8,145 nucleotides of DNA, taken from positions 1-8,145 of the forward strand of contig JAGQMP010000021.1 in NCBI GenBank assembly GCA_020428585.1, written 5' to 3'. The notes beneath the pieces are model-generated. The model worked only from the letters and a program-made list of their open reading frames with translations, had not been told where the DNA came from and did not search any database. The position numbers were made by a program, and so were the translations under genes. Below are positions 1-6,431 of the stretch, piece after piece; position 1 is the stretch's first letter, and every line of letters begins with the position of its first letter. This DNA is from Patescibacteria group bacterium. GTDB lineage: Bacteria > Patescibacteriota > Minisyncoccia > Phycocordibacterales > UBA1006.

Positions 1-83
1 TTCGTACGAATTTAAGAATGATTGATAAAAGTAAAATCGTTAGAATTTGTGTTTTGTCAGGTGTGCGGGTAAACTTGACTCAT

Positions 84-638
84 ATGAACTTTGATTTTAC
101 TGAAACCAAACAACACATTGCCAAGGTGGAAGAATACCTCCGCGGCGAATACCTACAAATTTCGACGGGACGGGCGAATCCAGCTCTCCTTGATGGGATT
201 ATGATTGAATCCTACGGCACCATGCAGCCGGTCAAAAACTTGGCTTCGATCAACCTCGAAGATGCTCGCACCATGAAGGTTAGCCCTTGGGACAAGAGTC
301 AGATCAAGCAGATCGAAAAAGCTATCACTGATTCGAATCTGCCATTTTCGGTGTCGGTAGATGATTCTGGCGTCCGTGTACACGTGCCTCAAATGACCGA
401 AGAATCAAAGGGTAAAATCGTAAAATTGGTCAAAGAGAAGCTTGAGGATTCCCGGGTTAAAGTTCGCAATATCAGACATGACGTCATGAAGGCGATTGAA
501 ACAGGTGAAGAAAACGGCGACTATGCCGAAGATGCCAAGAATCGCTTCAAAGATGAGCTTCAAAAATTGGTCGACACCGCTAACCAGACCTTCGAGGCAC
601 TGGCAGAAAAGAAAGAAACTGACGTAATGTCAGTGTAG
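84..638 (+). CDS. frr: Ribosome recycling factor
   Basis: Cytoplasmic factor that, with EF-G, splits the post-termination ribosome so its subunits can be reused. The 184-residue product has the usual RRF length (about 185) and the family motifs in order: STGRANPALLD (27-37), the YG..QPV.NLA.I segment (44-56), SPWDKSQI..IEKAI (67-81), VRVHVPQMTEE (97-107) and the basic helix VKVRNIRHDV (125-134), which contains the conserved RNIR. The usual arginine before TGR is a serine here. The reading frame is open back to an ATG at 18, but the family starts at about MNFDFTETK, so the ATG at 84 is chosen; the upstream 22 residues do not look like RRF. No Shine-Dalgarno sequence precedes it. A weak -10-like TAAACT (70-75) lies 8 nt upstream. 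The stop is TAG, followed 10 nt later by rseP with no terminator between, so the two are probably cotranscribed. Confidence 0.96.
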   Translation: MNFDFTETKQHIAKVEEYLRGEYLQISTGRANPALLDGIMIESYGTMQPVKNLASINLEDARTMKVSPWDKSQIKQIEKAITDSNLPFSVSVDDSGVRVHVPQMTEESKGKIVKLVKEKLEDSRVKVRNIRHDVMKAIETGEENGDYAEDAKNRFKDELQKLVDTANQTFEALAEKKETDVMSV

Positions 639-648
639 CTCTTCTGGT

Positions 649-1746
649 ATGAATATTATCGTTTTTATTATTGTCCTTGGTATTCTCGTCTTTGTACACG
701 AGCTTGGCCACTTTCTCTTTGCCAAGCTCTTTCGCATTCGGGTAGAGGAATTTGGATTTGGCTATCCGCCGCGGATGCTGACCTTTGGTCATTTTCGCGG
801 AACAAAATTAACCCTCAATTGGATTCCGTTTGGAGGATTTGTAAAAATATTCGGCGAATCAGATGATGGTAGCGAACTCGCTGATCACGATAAACAGGTA
901 TCGTTGGTTCATAAACCCAAATGGCAGCAACTCTTGGTGATGTTTGGTGGGATCCTTTTTAATATTGTTTTTGCGTGGGTATTATTCTCTGGTCTCTATA
1001 CGGTTGGGGTTACTTCATCGATTGATGTTGCACCTAAAAACTACGTCTTTGATGAGACGAAACTGATGGTAAGTACTGTGCTGGCAGGATCACCAGCAGA
1101 CGAGGCGGGTCTTTTACCAGGGGACGAGGTCAAAGAATACTTTAACACCGTCGAAACCGTTACCGTCAGGGATGAAGATATCACCGACATTGCGGTCTTT
1201 GTAAACCAGACGGGTGAATTAGAAGAACGGGTGGGTATTGTCGTCTTGCGAGGTACGGATCTCGAGGTGATCAGCGTTCTTCCAGAACAAGGCATCGTCG
1301 AAGGCGGCTACGGGATCGGTGTGAATTTGGATCGAGTTGGAGAATTGAAATTACCAATCCACCAGGCATTATGGTACGGGGCAAAGAGTACCTACCACTA
1401 TACCCTTGCGATTATCGATGGGTTCTGGCAATTGATTACCGGAAGAATTTCTACCGACAATGTGTCGGGTCCGGTTGGTATTGTCAAACAGATTGGTGAC
1501 GCGAGTCGTGTTGGATTCGTATACCTGATATCGTTCACGGCATTGTTATCATTAAATCTCGCAGTGTTAAATATCATCCCATTCCCAGCCCTCGATGGTG
1601 GGCGCATGGCAATTATCTTGATCGAGGGCGCCATGAGGCGTCGTATCAAACCGGTTATTGTAAACTGGATTAATACCGTTGGATTTCTGGTTTTGATCGG
1701 ATTGATGATACTGGTGACCGTCAGCGACGTAGTGAAACTATTCTAA
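649..1746 (+). CDS. rseP: RseP-type site-2 intramembrane zinc metalloprotease (M50 family, one PDZ domain)
   Basis: Membrane-embedded protease of the RseP/RasP (site-2 protease) family, which cleaves transmembrane segments of regulators or leftover signal peptides. The 365 residues show an N-terminal membrane helix carrying the zinc-binding HELGH (17-21), the conserved FGFGYPPRM and NWIPFGGFVKI strands (36-67), a second helix with the MFGGILFN signature (98-105), a single PDZ domain (about 137-230, with AGSPADEAGL.PGDE), SGPVGIV (273-279), and a third helix region with N..PFPALDGGR (308-319), whose Asp316 is the expected third zinc ligand. A last hydrophobic segment (about 342-360) ends the protein. 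It has one PDZ domain, unlike E. coli RseP with two. The ATG lies 10 nt after frr and has no Shine-Dalgarno sequence. The TAA stop is part of a terminator stem. The usual neighbours uppS, cdsA and dxr are absent. Its substrate cannot be told from sequence. Confidence 0.94.
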   Translation: MNIIVFIIVLGILVFVHELGHFLFAKLFRIRVEEFGFGYPPRMLTFGHFRGTKLTLNWIPFGGFVKIFGESDDGSELADHDKQVSLVHKPKWQQLLVMFGGILFNIVFAWVLFSGLYTVGVTSSIDVAPKNYVFDETKLMVSTVLAGSPADEAGLLPGDEVKEYFNTVETVTVRDEDITDIAVFVNQTGELEERVGIVVLRGTDLEVISVLPEQGIVEGGYGIGVNLDRVGELKLPIHQALWYGAKSTYHYTLAIIDGFWQLITGRISTDNVSGPVGIVKQIGDASRVGFVYLISFTALLSLNLAVLNIIPFPALDGGRMAIILIEGAMRRRIKPVIVNWINTVGFLVLIGLMILVTVSDVVKLF

Positions 1747-1770
1747 GGGAATCAAAGAGATTCTCTTTTT
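1745..1770 (+). terminator. Rho-independent terminator of frr-rseP, overlapping the rseP stop codon
   Basis: The arms AAGGGAATC (1745-1753) and GATTCTCTT (1759-1767) form a 9-bp stem with one G-T wobble around the 5-nt loop AAAGA. A run of five T (1766-1770) follows. The last two bases of the rseP TAA form the base of the stem. The murE -10 hexamer begins only 12 nt after the T-run, so the element separates two transcription units. Confidence 0.75.
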
Positions 1771-1782
1771 GTTGGTTCGTTA

Positions 1783-1788
1783 TATACT
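1783..1788 (+). promoter_or_regulatory. Candidate -10 box of murE, predicted leaderless start
   Basis: TATACT matches the sigma-70-type TATAAT in 5 of 6 bases and ends 7 nt before the murE ATG at 1796. A start of transcription at the normal distance falls at 1795-1796, on the start codon. At 17-bp spacing the -35 position reads ATTCTC, which is not a recognisable -35 box. No Shine-Dalgarno sequence lies before the ATG. Confidence 0.6.
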
Positions 1789-1795
1789 GGTTGAC

Positions 1796-3253
1796 ATGAA
1801 GCTATCTGAATTATTGGTTGATATTCCAGTAAAGGAAGTTCACGGTTCTGACGACCTTGACGTAACGAGCATCCATCAGGATTCTCGGGATCAAAACCTT
1901 GATAGCAGTCTTTACGTTGCGATTTTTGGCACCCAGGTTGATGGACATGATTTCATTGACGAGGTGATAGGAAAAGGAGCTGTCGCGATTGTGTGCGAGC
2001 AGTTGCCCGAAACCCTATCAGCAAATGTTACGTACATTCAGGTTAAAGACGCACCAAAAGCTCTCGGTATTATTGCGGCAAATTTCTACGGTAATTCGAC
2101 TCATGACCTGACGGTAATTGCGGTCACCGGGACCAACGGGAAAACCAGCGTGGTTCATTATGGTGGGCAATTACTCCAGGCTTTAGGAGAAAAGCCCCTC
2201 GTCCTTTCGACCGCAGGTGATACATTTGATGGCCGTCCTATTGATATTGACCGCAAGGCCCCGTCATCGCTTGAGGTTATTGAATTACAACGCGTCGCGC
2301 GAACCTACCTGGATCAAGGGGCGACGCATCTATTGATTGAAGCGACCAGCCAAGCCCTCGATCAGAATCGTCTGGCGAGCATTGACGTGGACGTGGGGGT
2401 TTTCACCAACCTCGGGCAAGACCACCTCGACTACCACGAAACTCTTGAACGCTACATGGAATCAAAAAAGCGTCTCTTCGATGGGTTGTCGAGCGAGTCA
2501 ATGGCCGTGTACAACGCCAACGATCAGCACGCCTCTCTTATGGTTTCTGACACTGAAGCCAGAATTGTATCGGTTGGATCAGCACCAGAGCATGACTACA
2601 CTATTACCCTGGAATCAATGGATCTCGAATCTATGACTATCGACGTCGCTGGCAGATCGCTAAGGGTTCCTGTTATTGGAGCCTTCAACGTCGTGAATGT
2701 CGGCCTGGTGTACGCGTTCCTTGTGGAGCTCGGTTACCAACCGGAGGATTTAACCTCATCTATTGAGAACCTTCGCTCGGTTCCTGGACGTATGGAGCAG
2801 GTTCCTAACGATCACGGCATTCTTGCTATCGTTGATTATGCCCACAGTCCTGATGCACTTGAAAATGTTTTACAAACTCTAGGGCAACTTCCACACAAGA
2901 AGATTATAACAGTGTTCGGATGCGCAGGTGATCGCGACCCCGGAAAACGTATTCCAATGGCACAACTCGCCGAGAGGTACAGTGACCTAGCTATTGCAAC
3001 CAGCGACAATCCACGGACCGAGGATCCTAATTCAATTATTGACCAAGTATGTTCCGGTTTTACAAATCATGATACCAGTATCGCCATTGTTGATCGCCGT
3101 GAAGCAATCGAGTATGCAGTTAAGCAGACAACAAGAGGAGACATTCTTCTCGTTGCTGGTAAGGGTGATGAAGATTACCAAGATATCAACAATAAAAAAA
3201 TTCACTTCGATGACCGAGAAGAGCTCGCCCGCGTCCTCACAAAAAAATCCTAA
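1796..3253 (+). CDS. murE: UDP-MurNAc-tripeptide synthetase MurE (probably meso-diaminopimelate-adding)
   Basis: Cytoplasmic ATP-dependent ligase that adds the third residue to UDP-MurNAc-L-Ala-D-Glu. The 485 residues carry the three Mur ligase domains: an N-terminal UDP-binding domain (about 1-100, with D.SRDQNLDSSLYVAI), the central ATPase with TGTNGKT (111-117), EATSQALDQNRL (182-193), FTNLGQDHLDYH (203-214) and YMESKKRLF (220-228, containing the lysine expected to be carbamylated), then the C-terminal domain with SVPGRME (328-334), DYAHSPDAL (347-355), GCAGDRDPGKR (375-385), DNPRTEDP (404-411) and GKGDEDYQ (456-463). DNPR is the known signature of meso-DAP-specific enzymes; lysine-adding MurE has a different sequence there. 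Oddities: the usual SSHA is TSQA and the usual GKGHE is GKGDE. An in-frame TTG at 1769 would add nine residues, but it lies in the terminator T-run and upstream of the -10 box, so the ATG is preferred. It is monocistronic and convergent with murC. Confidence 0.95.
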   Translation: MKLSELLVDIPVKEVHGSDDLDVTSIHQDSRDQNLDSSLYVAIFGTQVDGHDFIDEVIGKGAVAIVCEQLPETLSANVTYIQVKDAPKALGIIAANFYGNSTHDLTVIAVTGTNGKTSVVHYGGQLLQALGEKPLVLSTAGDTFDGRPIDIDRKAPSSLEVIELQRVARTYLDQGATHLLIEATSQALDQNRLASIDVDVGVFTNLGQDHLDYHETLERYMESKKRLFDGLSSESMAVYNANDQHASLMVSDTEARIVSVGSAPEHDYTITLESMDLESMTIDVAGRSLRVPVIGAFNVVNVGLVYAFLVELGYQPEDLTSSIENLRSVPGRMEQVPNDHGILAIVDYAHSPDALENVLQTLGQLPHKKIITVFGCAGDRDPGKRIPMAQLAERYSDLAIATSDNPRTEDPNSIIDQVCSGFTNHDTSIAIVDRREAIEYAVKQTTRGDILLVAGKGDEDYQDINNKKIHFDDREELARVLTKKS

Positions 3254-3269
3254 ATCTTAGGATTTTTTT
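3241..3269. terminator. Bidirectional terminator shared by murE and murC, containing both stop codons
   Basis: A perfect 13-bp inverted repeat: the arm 3241-3253 (seven A, then TCCTAA) is the exact reverse complement of 3257-3269, with a 3-nt centre ATC. On each strand the transcript forms a TCCTAA/TTAGGA stem extended by A-T pairs and ending in seven T, so it should terminate transcription from both sides. Each arm contains the TAA stop of the gene that enters it (murE 3251-3253 on plus, murC 3259-3257 on minus). The coding sequences are 3 nt apart. Confidence 0.85.
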
Positions 3270-4567
3270 AATTTCAGCCCTACCTTCCAGATAGGACCGG
3301 CACCAACGGTGACGACGACGGTATCGTGACCATAACCGGCAGTACTAAATCCTTTCAAGAATGTTTCGGTATCGTCTACGGTATGAAGTTCAACTTGGTT
3401 TTCGTCGATATAATCTTTCAATAAGAAATCCTCATCAGGATTTTCAGGTTCTCTGGCTCGGTAGGTAGGGAAGAGGTAGACGATATCGGCTTTTGAGAGT
3501 TCTTTGCCAAACGTTTCCTTAAAATCACGGGTTCGCGAATAGAGGTGAGGTTCAAACATGAGGACGATTTTTTTATCTGCATAGAAAGATCGAAGCCCGC
3601 CAATGAGTCGTTCAAGACCCTCGGGATTGTGGGCGTAATCATCAAAGAGATGCGCACCCCCTTCGGTGAGACCGACGTATTCCATCCTGCGTTTCGCACC
3701 TTGAAATTCATGTGCCAGATAAGTTTTTGCTTGATCAGTAGATTCGCCGACGCTAGCTATCACCGCAAGGGCCGCTGCAGCATTCTCGAGGTTATGCTGT
3801 CCGGGTACTGATAGTTCGATACCTTGTTCGAGGTAAGGTTCGTAGGGGACGACCGTGATGCCTAATTCTTTGGCGTGTTCGATGACCGGCTGCAGGTTCG
3901 GTAGACTAGTGTTACAGATCAGAGTTTTCACACCTTTGAGATTCTCGAGAAGTTTAGAAAAGATTTCCTGAATGTGCGCCAGGTCTTTGAAATAGTCGAG
4001 GTGATCCTCGGTGATGTTCGTGATAACCAAGATGTCTGGATAAATATTCAAGAATGAACCGCGGTATTCACAGGCCTCGGTGATTAGGTATTCTGACTGA
4101 CCGGCGATAAAATTGGAATCATATTTTTGGAGGTATTCGCCCACGATGGCCATAGGATCAAGGCCGAGGTGTTTAAACAGTTCGGTCACCATGCTGGTCG
4201 TCGTCGTTTTACCATTCGTACCACTGATCGCGATGGTAGTTTTTTCCTTACTGATTTCCCCAAGGATCTCTGGATAGGATAGTTCGCGGATTCCACGGTT
4301 ACGAGCCTCAACTCGTTCAATGTTTGATTCAGGTACGGCCGGGGAATATACCAAGAGATCAACTGACTCATCGACAAGATTGGCATTGGTCCCAATATAA
4401 ACGGAAATACCATAACCTTCGGCGAGGTCTTTGGTGATCACAGATTCGGCAAGGTCAGAACCGGTTACCGTAATACCGTGATGCCTGGCTAGTTTTGCCA
4501 TCGCTGAAACACCAATCCCGCCAATACCAACAAAGTGTATATGCTTGATATCCTCGAGTGCTTTCAT
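3257..4567 (-). CDS. murC: UDP-N-acetylmuramate--L-alanine ligase MurC
   Basis: Cytoplasmic ATP-dependent ligase for the first peptide step, adding L-Ala to UDP-MurNAc. The 436 residues match compact MurC proteins. The N-terminal Rossmann-type domain has IHFVGIGGIGVSAMAKL (10-26) and TGSD (35-38). The ATPase domain has ISGTNGKTTTT (114-124), EACEYRGSFL (164-173) and TNITEDHLDY (183-192). The C-terminal domain has VPGQHNLENAAAA (254-266), DDYAHNP (309-315) and the MurC-type FEPHLYSRT (338-346). The L-Ala-adding MurC is preferred to the recycling ligase Mpl on length and on these motifs. Two departures: EACEY replaces the common EADE(S/Y)D segment, and the C-terminal GAGDI-type motif reads GAGPIW (422-427). 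The ATG at 4567-4565 has a TATAAT box 6 nt upstream and no Shine-Dalgarno sequence. The last codons and stop lie in the shared terminator. Confidence 0.95.
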   Translation of the reverse strand: MKALEDIKHIHFVGIGGIGVSAMAKLARHHGITVTGSDLAESVITKDLAEGYGISVYIGTNANLVDESVDLLVYSPAVPESNIERVEARNRGIRELSYPEILGEISKEKTTIAISGTNGKTTTTSMVTELFKHLGLDPMAIVGEYLQKYDSNFIAGQSEYLITEACEYRGSFLNIYPDILVITNITEDHLDYFKDLAHIQEIFSKLLENLKGVKTLICNTSLPNLQPVIEHAKELGITVVPYEPYLEQGIELSVPGQHNLENAAAALAVIASVGESTDQAKTYLAHEFQGAKRRMEYVGLTEGGAHLFDDYAHNPEGLERLIGGLRSFYADKKIVLMFEPHLYSRTRDFKETFGKELSKADIVYLFPTYRAREPENPDEDFLLKDYIDENQVELHTVDDTETFLKGFSTAGYGHDTVVVTVGAGPIWKVGLKLKKS

Positions 4568-4573
4568 GTAGGT

Positions 4574-4582
4574 ATTATAACA
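4574..4582 (-). promoter_or_regulatory. Candidate extended -10 promoter of murC, predicted leaderless start
   Basis: On the minus strand TGTTATAAT (4582 to 4574) is a perfect TATAAT with the TGn extension, which is known to compensate for a missing -35 box. It ends 6 nt before the ATG at 4567, so +1 is predicted exactly at the A of the start codon. The -35 position at 17-bp spacing (4602-4597) reads ACCATG and lies inside the upstream terminator hairpin. The T of the TG overlaps the terminator's T-run. Confidence 0.7.
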
Positions 4583-4612
4583 AAAAAGCCCGGGAACATG
4601 GTCTCGGGCTTT
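4582..4612 (-). terminator. Minus-strand Rho-independent terminator immediately upstream of murC
   Basis: On the minus strand AAAGCCCG (4612-4605) pairs with CGGGCTTT (4592-4585), an 8-bp GC-rich stem that continues after one A-C mismatch by two more pairs. It ends in a T-run down to 4582. It lies between the intergenic region and the murC promoter, so it ends a separate minus-strand transcript arising between murD and murC. The plus strand has no T-run after the stem, so it should work in one direction only. Confidence 0.8.
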
Positions 4613-4920
4613 AAAAGGTTTTCTTGGTTTTAGTTCTTATGTGGGAGGTGAACTAAGTTCACTTCACTTTGGGTTTTCTTATGCATTACATAATCAACTT
4701 CATAATCACTCACCCGAGGAAGTTTATTGCCGACGGTTCGGCAACTTCGATTATCTCCTTTAATTCGAAACATTGGGCTCCCATAAGGAAGGAATGTTTT
4801 TTCATCTTGGGAGACTTTATCGGCCTCCACTCTCATTTGCTACCGCTCGGGCAGCAATTTCCTTTGGAGACAGTGTTCCTGGGACAACACACAAGAAAAC
4901 TTTTTACTTTTAATGTCTTT
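4582..4920 (-). ncRNA. Candidate structured RNA of unknown class between murD and murC
   Basis: This gap holds no convincing protein gene. It lies between the murD terminator (4970-4941) and a second minus-strand terminator (4612-4582), so something is probably transcribed from minus here. Stem-loops on that strand: TTGCTGCC/GGTAGCAA (4857-4850 with 4844-4837, one G-U, 5-nt loop); AAACATT/AATGTTT (4799-4793 with 4774-4768) enclosing a second stem CTTCC/GGGAG; TTGCCGA/TCGGCAA (4744-4738 with 4733-4727, 4-nt loop), extended by GAAG/CTTC; and AAGTGAAC/GTTCACCT (4664-4657 with 4653-4646, 3-nt loop). A weak -10-like TATTCT (4932-4927) suggests a 5' end near 4920. I looked for conserved motifs of RNase P RNA, tmRNA, SRP RNA and T-box leaders and saw none. 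Alternatives are a 68-codon minus-strand ORF (4836-4630), a decayed gene, or a leader acting on murC. The strand and ends are inferred. Confidence 0.35.
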
Positions 4921-4940
4921 GAGATCAGAATACTTCAGAC

Positions 4941-4970
4941 AAAAAATCCGACAACTCGCTGTTGTGGATT
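4941..4970 (-). terminator. Rho-independent terminator of murD
   Basis: On the minus strand, starting 18 nt after the murD stop, AATCCACAAC (4970-4961) pairs with GTTGT-C-GGATT (4955-4945, one bulged C) around the loop AGCGA. The stem runs into a T-run that ends at 4941. It separates murD from the following intergenic region and from murC. Confidence 0.75.
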
Positions 4971-4988
4971 CATTGTGGAAAAGATTTT

Positions 4989-6362
4989 TTACCCTTTGAG
5001 GTGGCGTTTTACCAATCGCAGGTATTGATCGTTACGCTCGTATTCATTATTGAAGACCCCAAACGATGCTGCGCCAGGCGAAAGGATGATGATGTCATGT
5101 TCTTCGGCATGTTCGAGGGCGAGGTTGAACGCGGTCTTCATGCTGAGGGTCTCGGTAAAGTCTTCAAACCGTGGCGGAAAACAATCACGAATTTTATCCG
5201 TTGCTGTTCCTGAAAAGAGGAGGGTAAAGGATACATTTCGCGCGAGGTACTTTGCCATCTTGTGATAATGGAAAGCCTTGTCGGCACCGCCACCAATCAG
5301 GATAATGCGCCGATCGGGATAGCGTCGTTTCAGAGATTGCAGTGACGCCACGGTGGATTCAGGCGTCGTTGAATTGTTGTCGTTGTAAAAATCGATACCA
5401 TGTTTATCAGTGCCGATAAATTGGAATCGCCCATCCACGCCGGCGAAATTCGAGAGGGCGTCTTTGATGGTGGTTCGCGGAATACCCAGGATCTTGGCGA
5501 CCTGGTAGGCCTGGGAGAGGTTACTTTCATTGTGTTTGCCAAAAATTTGGTAATCCCAGCTATTCGGCAGGTGTTTAAACCTCGCCACCTGTTGGTGGGC
5601 AGCGATATTTCCTCGATAATATTTATTGATGGCTCGTTTTGAATCACTGGTGAGGACGAGGAAATCGTCTTCAGTTTGGTAGCGGAAAATGGCAGACTTA
5701 TCTTTGAAATACGTCCGCATCGAACCGTCGTAATAGTTCAAATGGTCTTCAAAAAAATTAGTAAAGACCGCGATGTTTGGTGAGATTTTGACAGCATGCA
5801 ATCCTTGTAATTGCCATGAATCAAGTTCGGCAAGGATGATATCGCCATCATTCACCTTTTTCAAGAGCGGAAGATTTGCAATACCACGTACATTACCTGC
5901 GAGATGATAGGGAAGGTCTGCTTCTTTGAGGATCGCCTCGACTAATCCGGTGGTGGTTGATTTTCCCTTTGATCCGGTGATACCGATGACCGTGACATTG
6001 ACCCCTTCTTTTTTTAGAATATCGAGGACAAGGCCAAACGACATGTGAACAGGGATACCGGCTTCTTCGGCGACTGAAATGTATCGACTGTCCAAGGGAA
6101 CTCCAGCGGCTTTTAAAATAAAATCTCGATTTCGGAAATCAGCGACACGATGTTTACCGAGGGTGTAGCTAATTGATCGATAGCGTTTTAGTTGACGCAG
6201 AGACTTTCGCAGCGCCTTGGCATCTTTGAGATCAGTCGCGGTAACCTTGGCACCACAGGAAGCCAAAAAATTGATGTCACCAATGCCGCGCCCCAGGAGT
6301 CCGATGCCCATCACCGTCACCTCCTTTCCGCGAAAGTAGGATTCGTACTGCGCCTTCTTCAT
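4989..6362 (-). CDS. murD: UDP-N-acetylmuramoyl-L-alanine--D-glutamate ligase MurD (divergent)
   Basis: Cytoplasmic ATP-dependent ligase adding D-Glu to UDP-MurNAc-L-Ala. The 457 residues contain an N-terminal nucleotide-fold domain (VTVMGIGLLGRGIGDINFL, 15-33), the phosphate loop ITGSKGKSTT (128-137), GNVRG (156-160), ELDSWQLQ (179-186), FTNFFEDHLNYY (200-211), YFKDKSAIF (218-226, with Lys222 as the likely carbamylated lysine), GKHNESN (275-281), FYNDNNSTTPEST (325-337), ILIGGGADKAF (354-364) and LSPGAASFGVFNNEYERND (427-445), the last being diagnostic of MurD. Compared with E. coli-type MurD, the loop GTNGKS is GSKGKS, ELSSFQL is ELDSWQL, and the lysine of NDSKATN is replaced (NDNNSTT). MurD is the best call because the C-terminal SPA.AS.D.F..FE.RG pattern is kept. 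The ATG at 6362-6360 has TATACT 7 nt upstream and no Shine-Dalgarno sequence. It has its own terminator, so it is probably monocistronic. Confidence 0.9.
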   Translation of the reverse strand: MKKAQYESYFRGKEVTVMGIGLLGRGIGDINFLASCGAKVTATDLKDAKALRKSLRQLKRYRSISYTLGKHRVADFRNRDFILKAAGVPLDSRYISVAEEAGIPVHMSFGLVLDILKKEGVNVTVIGITGSKGKSTTTGLVEAILKEADLPYHLAGNVRGIANLPLLKKVNDGDIILAELDSWQLQGLHAVKISPNIAVFTNFFEDHLNYYDGSMRTYFKDKSAIFRYQTEDDFLVLTSDSKRAINKYYRGNIAAHQQVARFKHLPNSWDYQIFGKHNESNLSQAYQVAKILGIPRTTIKDALSNFAGVDGRFQFIGTDKHGIDFYNDNNSTTPESTVASLQSLKRRYPDRRIILIGGGADKAFHYHKMAKYLARNVSFTLLFSGTATDKIRDCFPPRFEDFTETLSMKTAFNLALEHAEEHDIIILSPGAASFGVFNNEYERNDQYLRLVKRHLKG

Positions 6363-6369
6363 TGCATTC

Positions 6370-6375
6370 AGTATA
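6370..6375 (-). promoter_or_regulatory. Candidate -10 box of murD, predicted leaderless start
   Basis: On the minus strand TATACT (6375 to 6370) is followed by the 7-nt GAATGCA and then the murD ATG at 6362. The predicted transcription start falls at the start codon. At 17-bp spacing the -35 position (6398-6393) reads CTTTGC, a poor match. The 69-nt gap to the divergent gene at 6432 must hold the promoters of both genes. Confidence 0.6.
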
Positions 6376-6417
6376 CATAGCGTTACCGCGATGCAAAGGA
6401 ATACTTGCTTTACATAT

Positions 6418-6423
6418 TAAAAT
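6418..6423 (+). promoter_or_regulatory. Weak candidate -10 box for the small membrane protein gene
   Basis: TAAAAT matches TATAAT in 5 of 6 bases and ends 8 nt before the ATG at 6432, much like the spacing seen at the mur genes. The local sequence is AT-rich, so a chance match is likely enough to keep confidence low. A second candidate, TATTAT (6455-6460), lies 4 nt before the alternative ATG at 6465. Confidence 0.3.
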
Positions 6424-6431
6424 ATGATTTT

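Noticed and set aside
18..83. N-terminal extension of frr to the ATG at 18
   Set aside because: The 22 extra residues have no RRF similarity; the ATG at 84 gives the normal family length and N-terminus.
1769..1795. TTG start nine codons upstream for murE
   Set aside because: It lies in the terminator T-run and upstream of the candidate -10 box, so it would not be in the mRNA; the ATG at 1796 fits the MurE N-terminus.
4582..4940. RNase P RNA, tmRNA, SRP RNA or T-box leader in the gap
   Set aside because: The size would suit RNase P RNA or tmRNA, but the conserved GAGGAAAGTC and ACAGAAA-type motifs, the tmRNA T-arm and CCA end, the SRP GGAAG tetraloop context and the T-box GGTGGNACC motif are not seen.
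4669..5028. 119-codon plus-strand ORF from TTG in the murD-murC gap
   Set aside because: It runs antisense into the 3' end of murD, crosses both the stem-loops and the murD terminator, begins with TTG, has no start signal and does not resemble a known family.
4989..6362. Reading the minus-strand MurD as another Mur-type ligase (for example a cyanophycin or MurT-like enzyme)
   Set aside because: The length, domain order and C-terminal SPGAAS...FNNEYERND segment fit MurD, and the other three ligases nearby leave exactly the MurD step to be filled.
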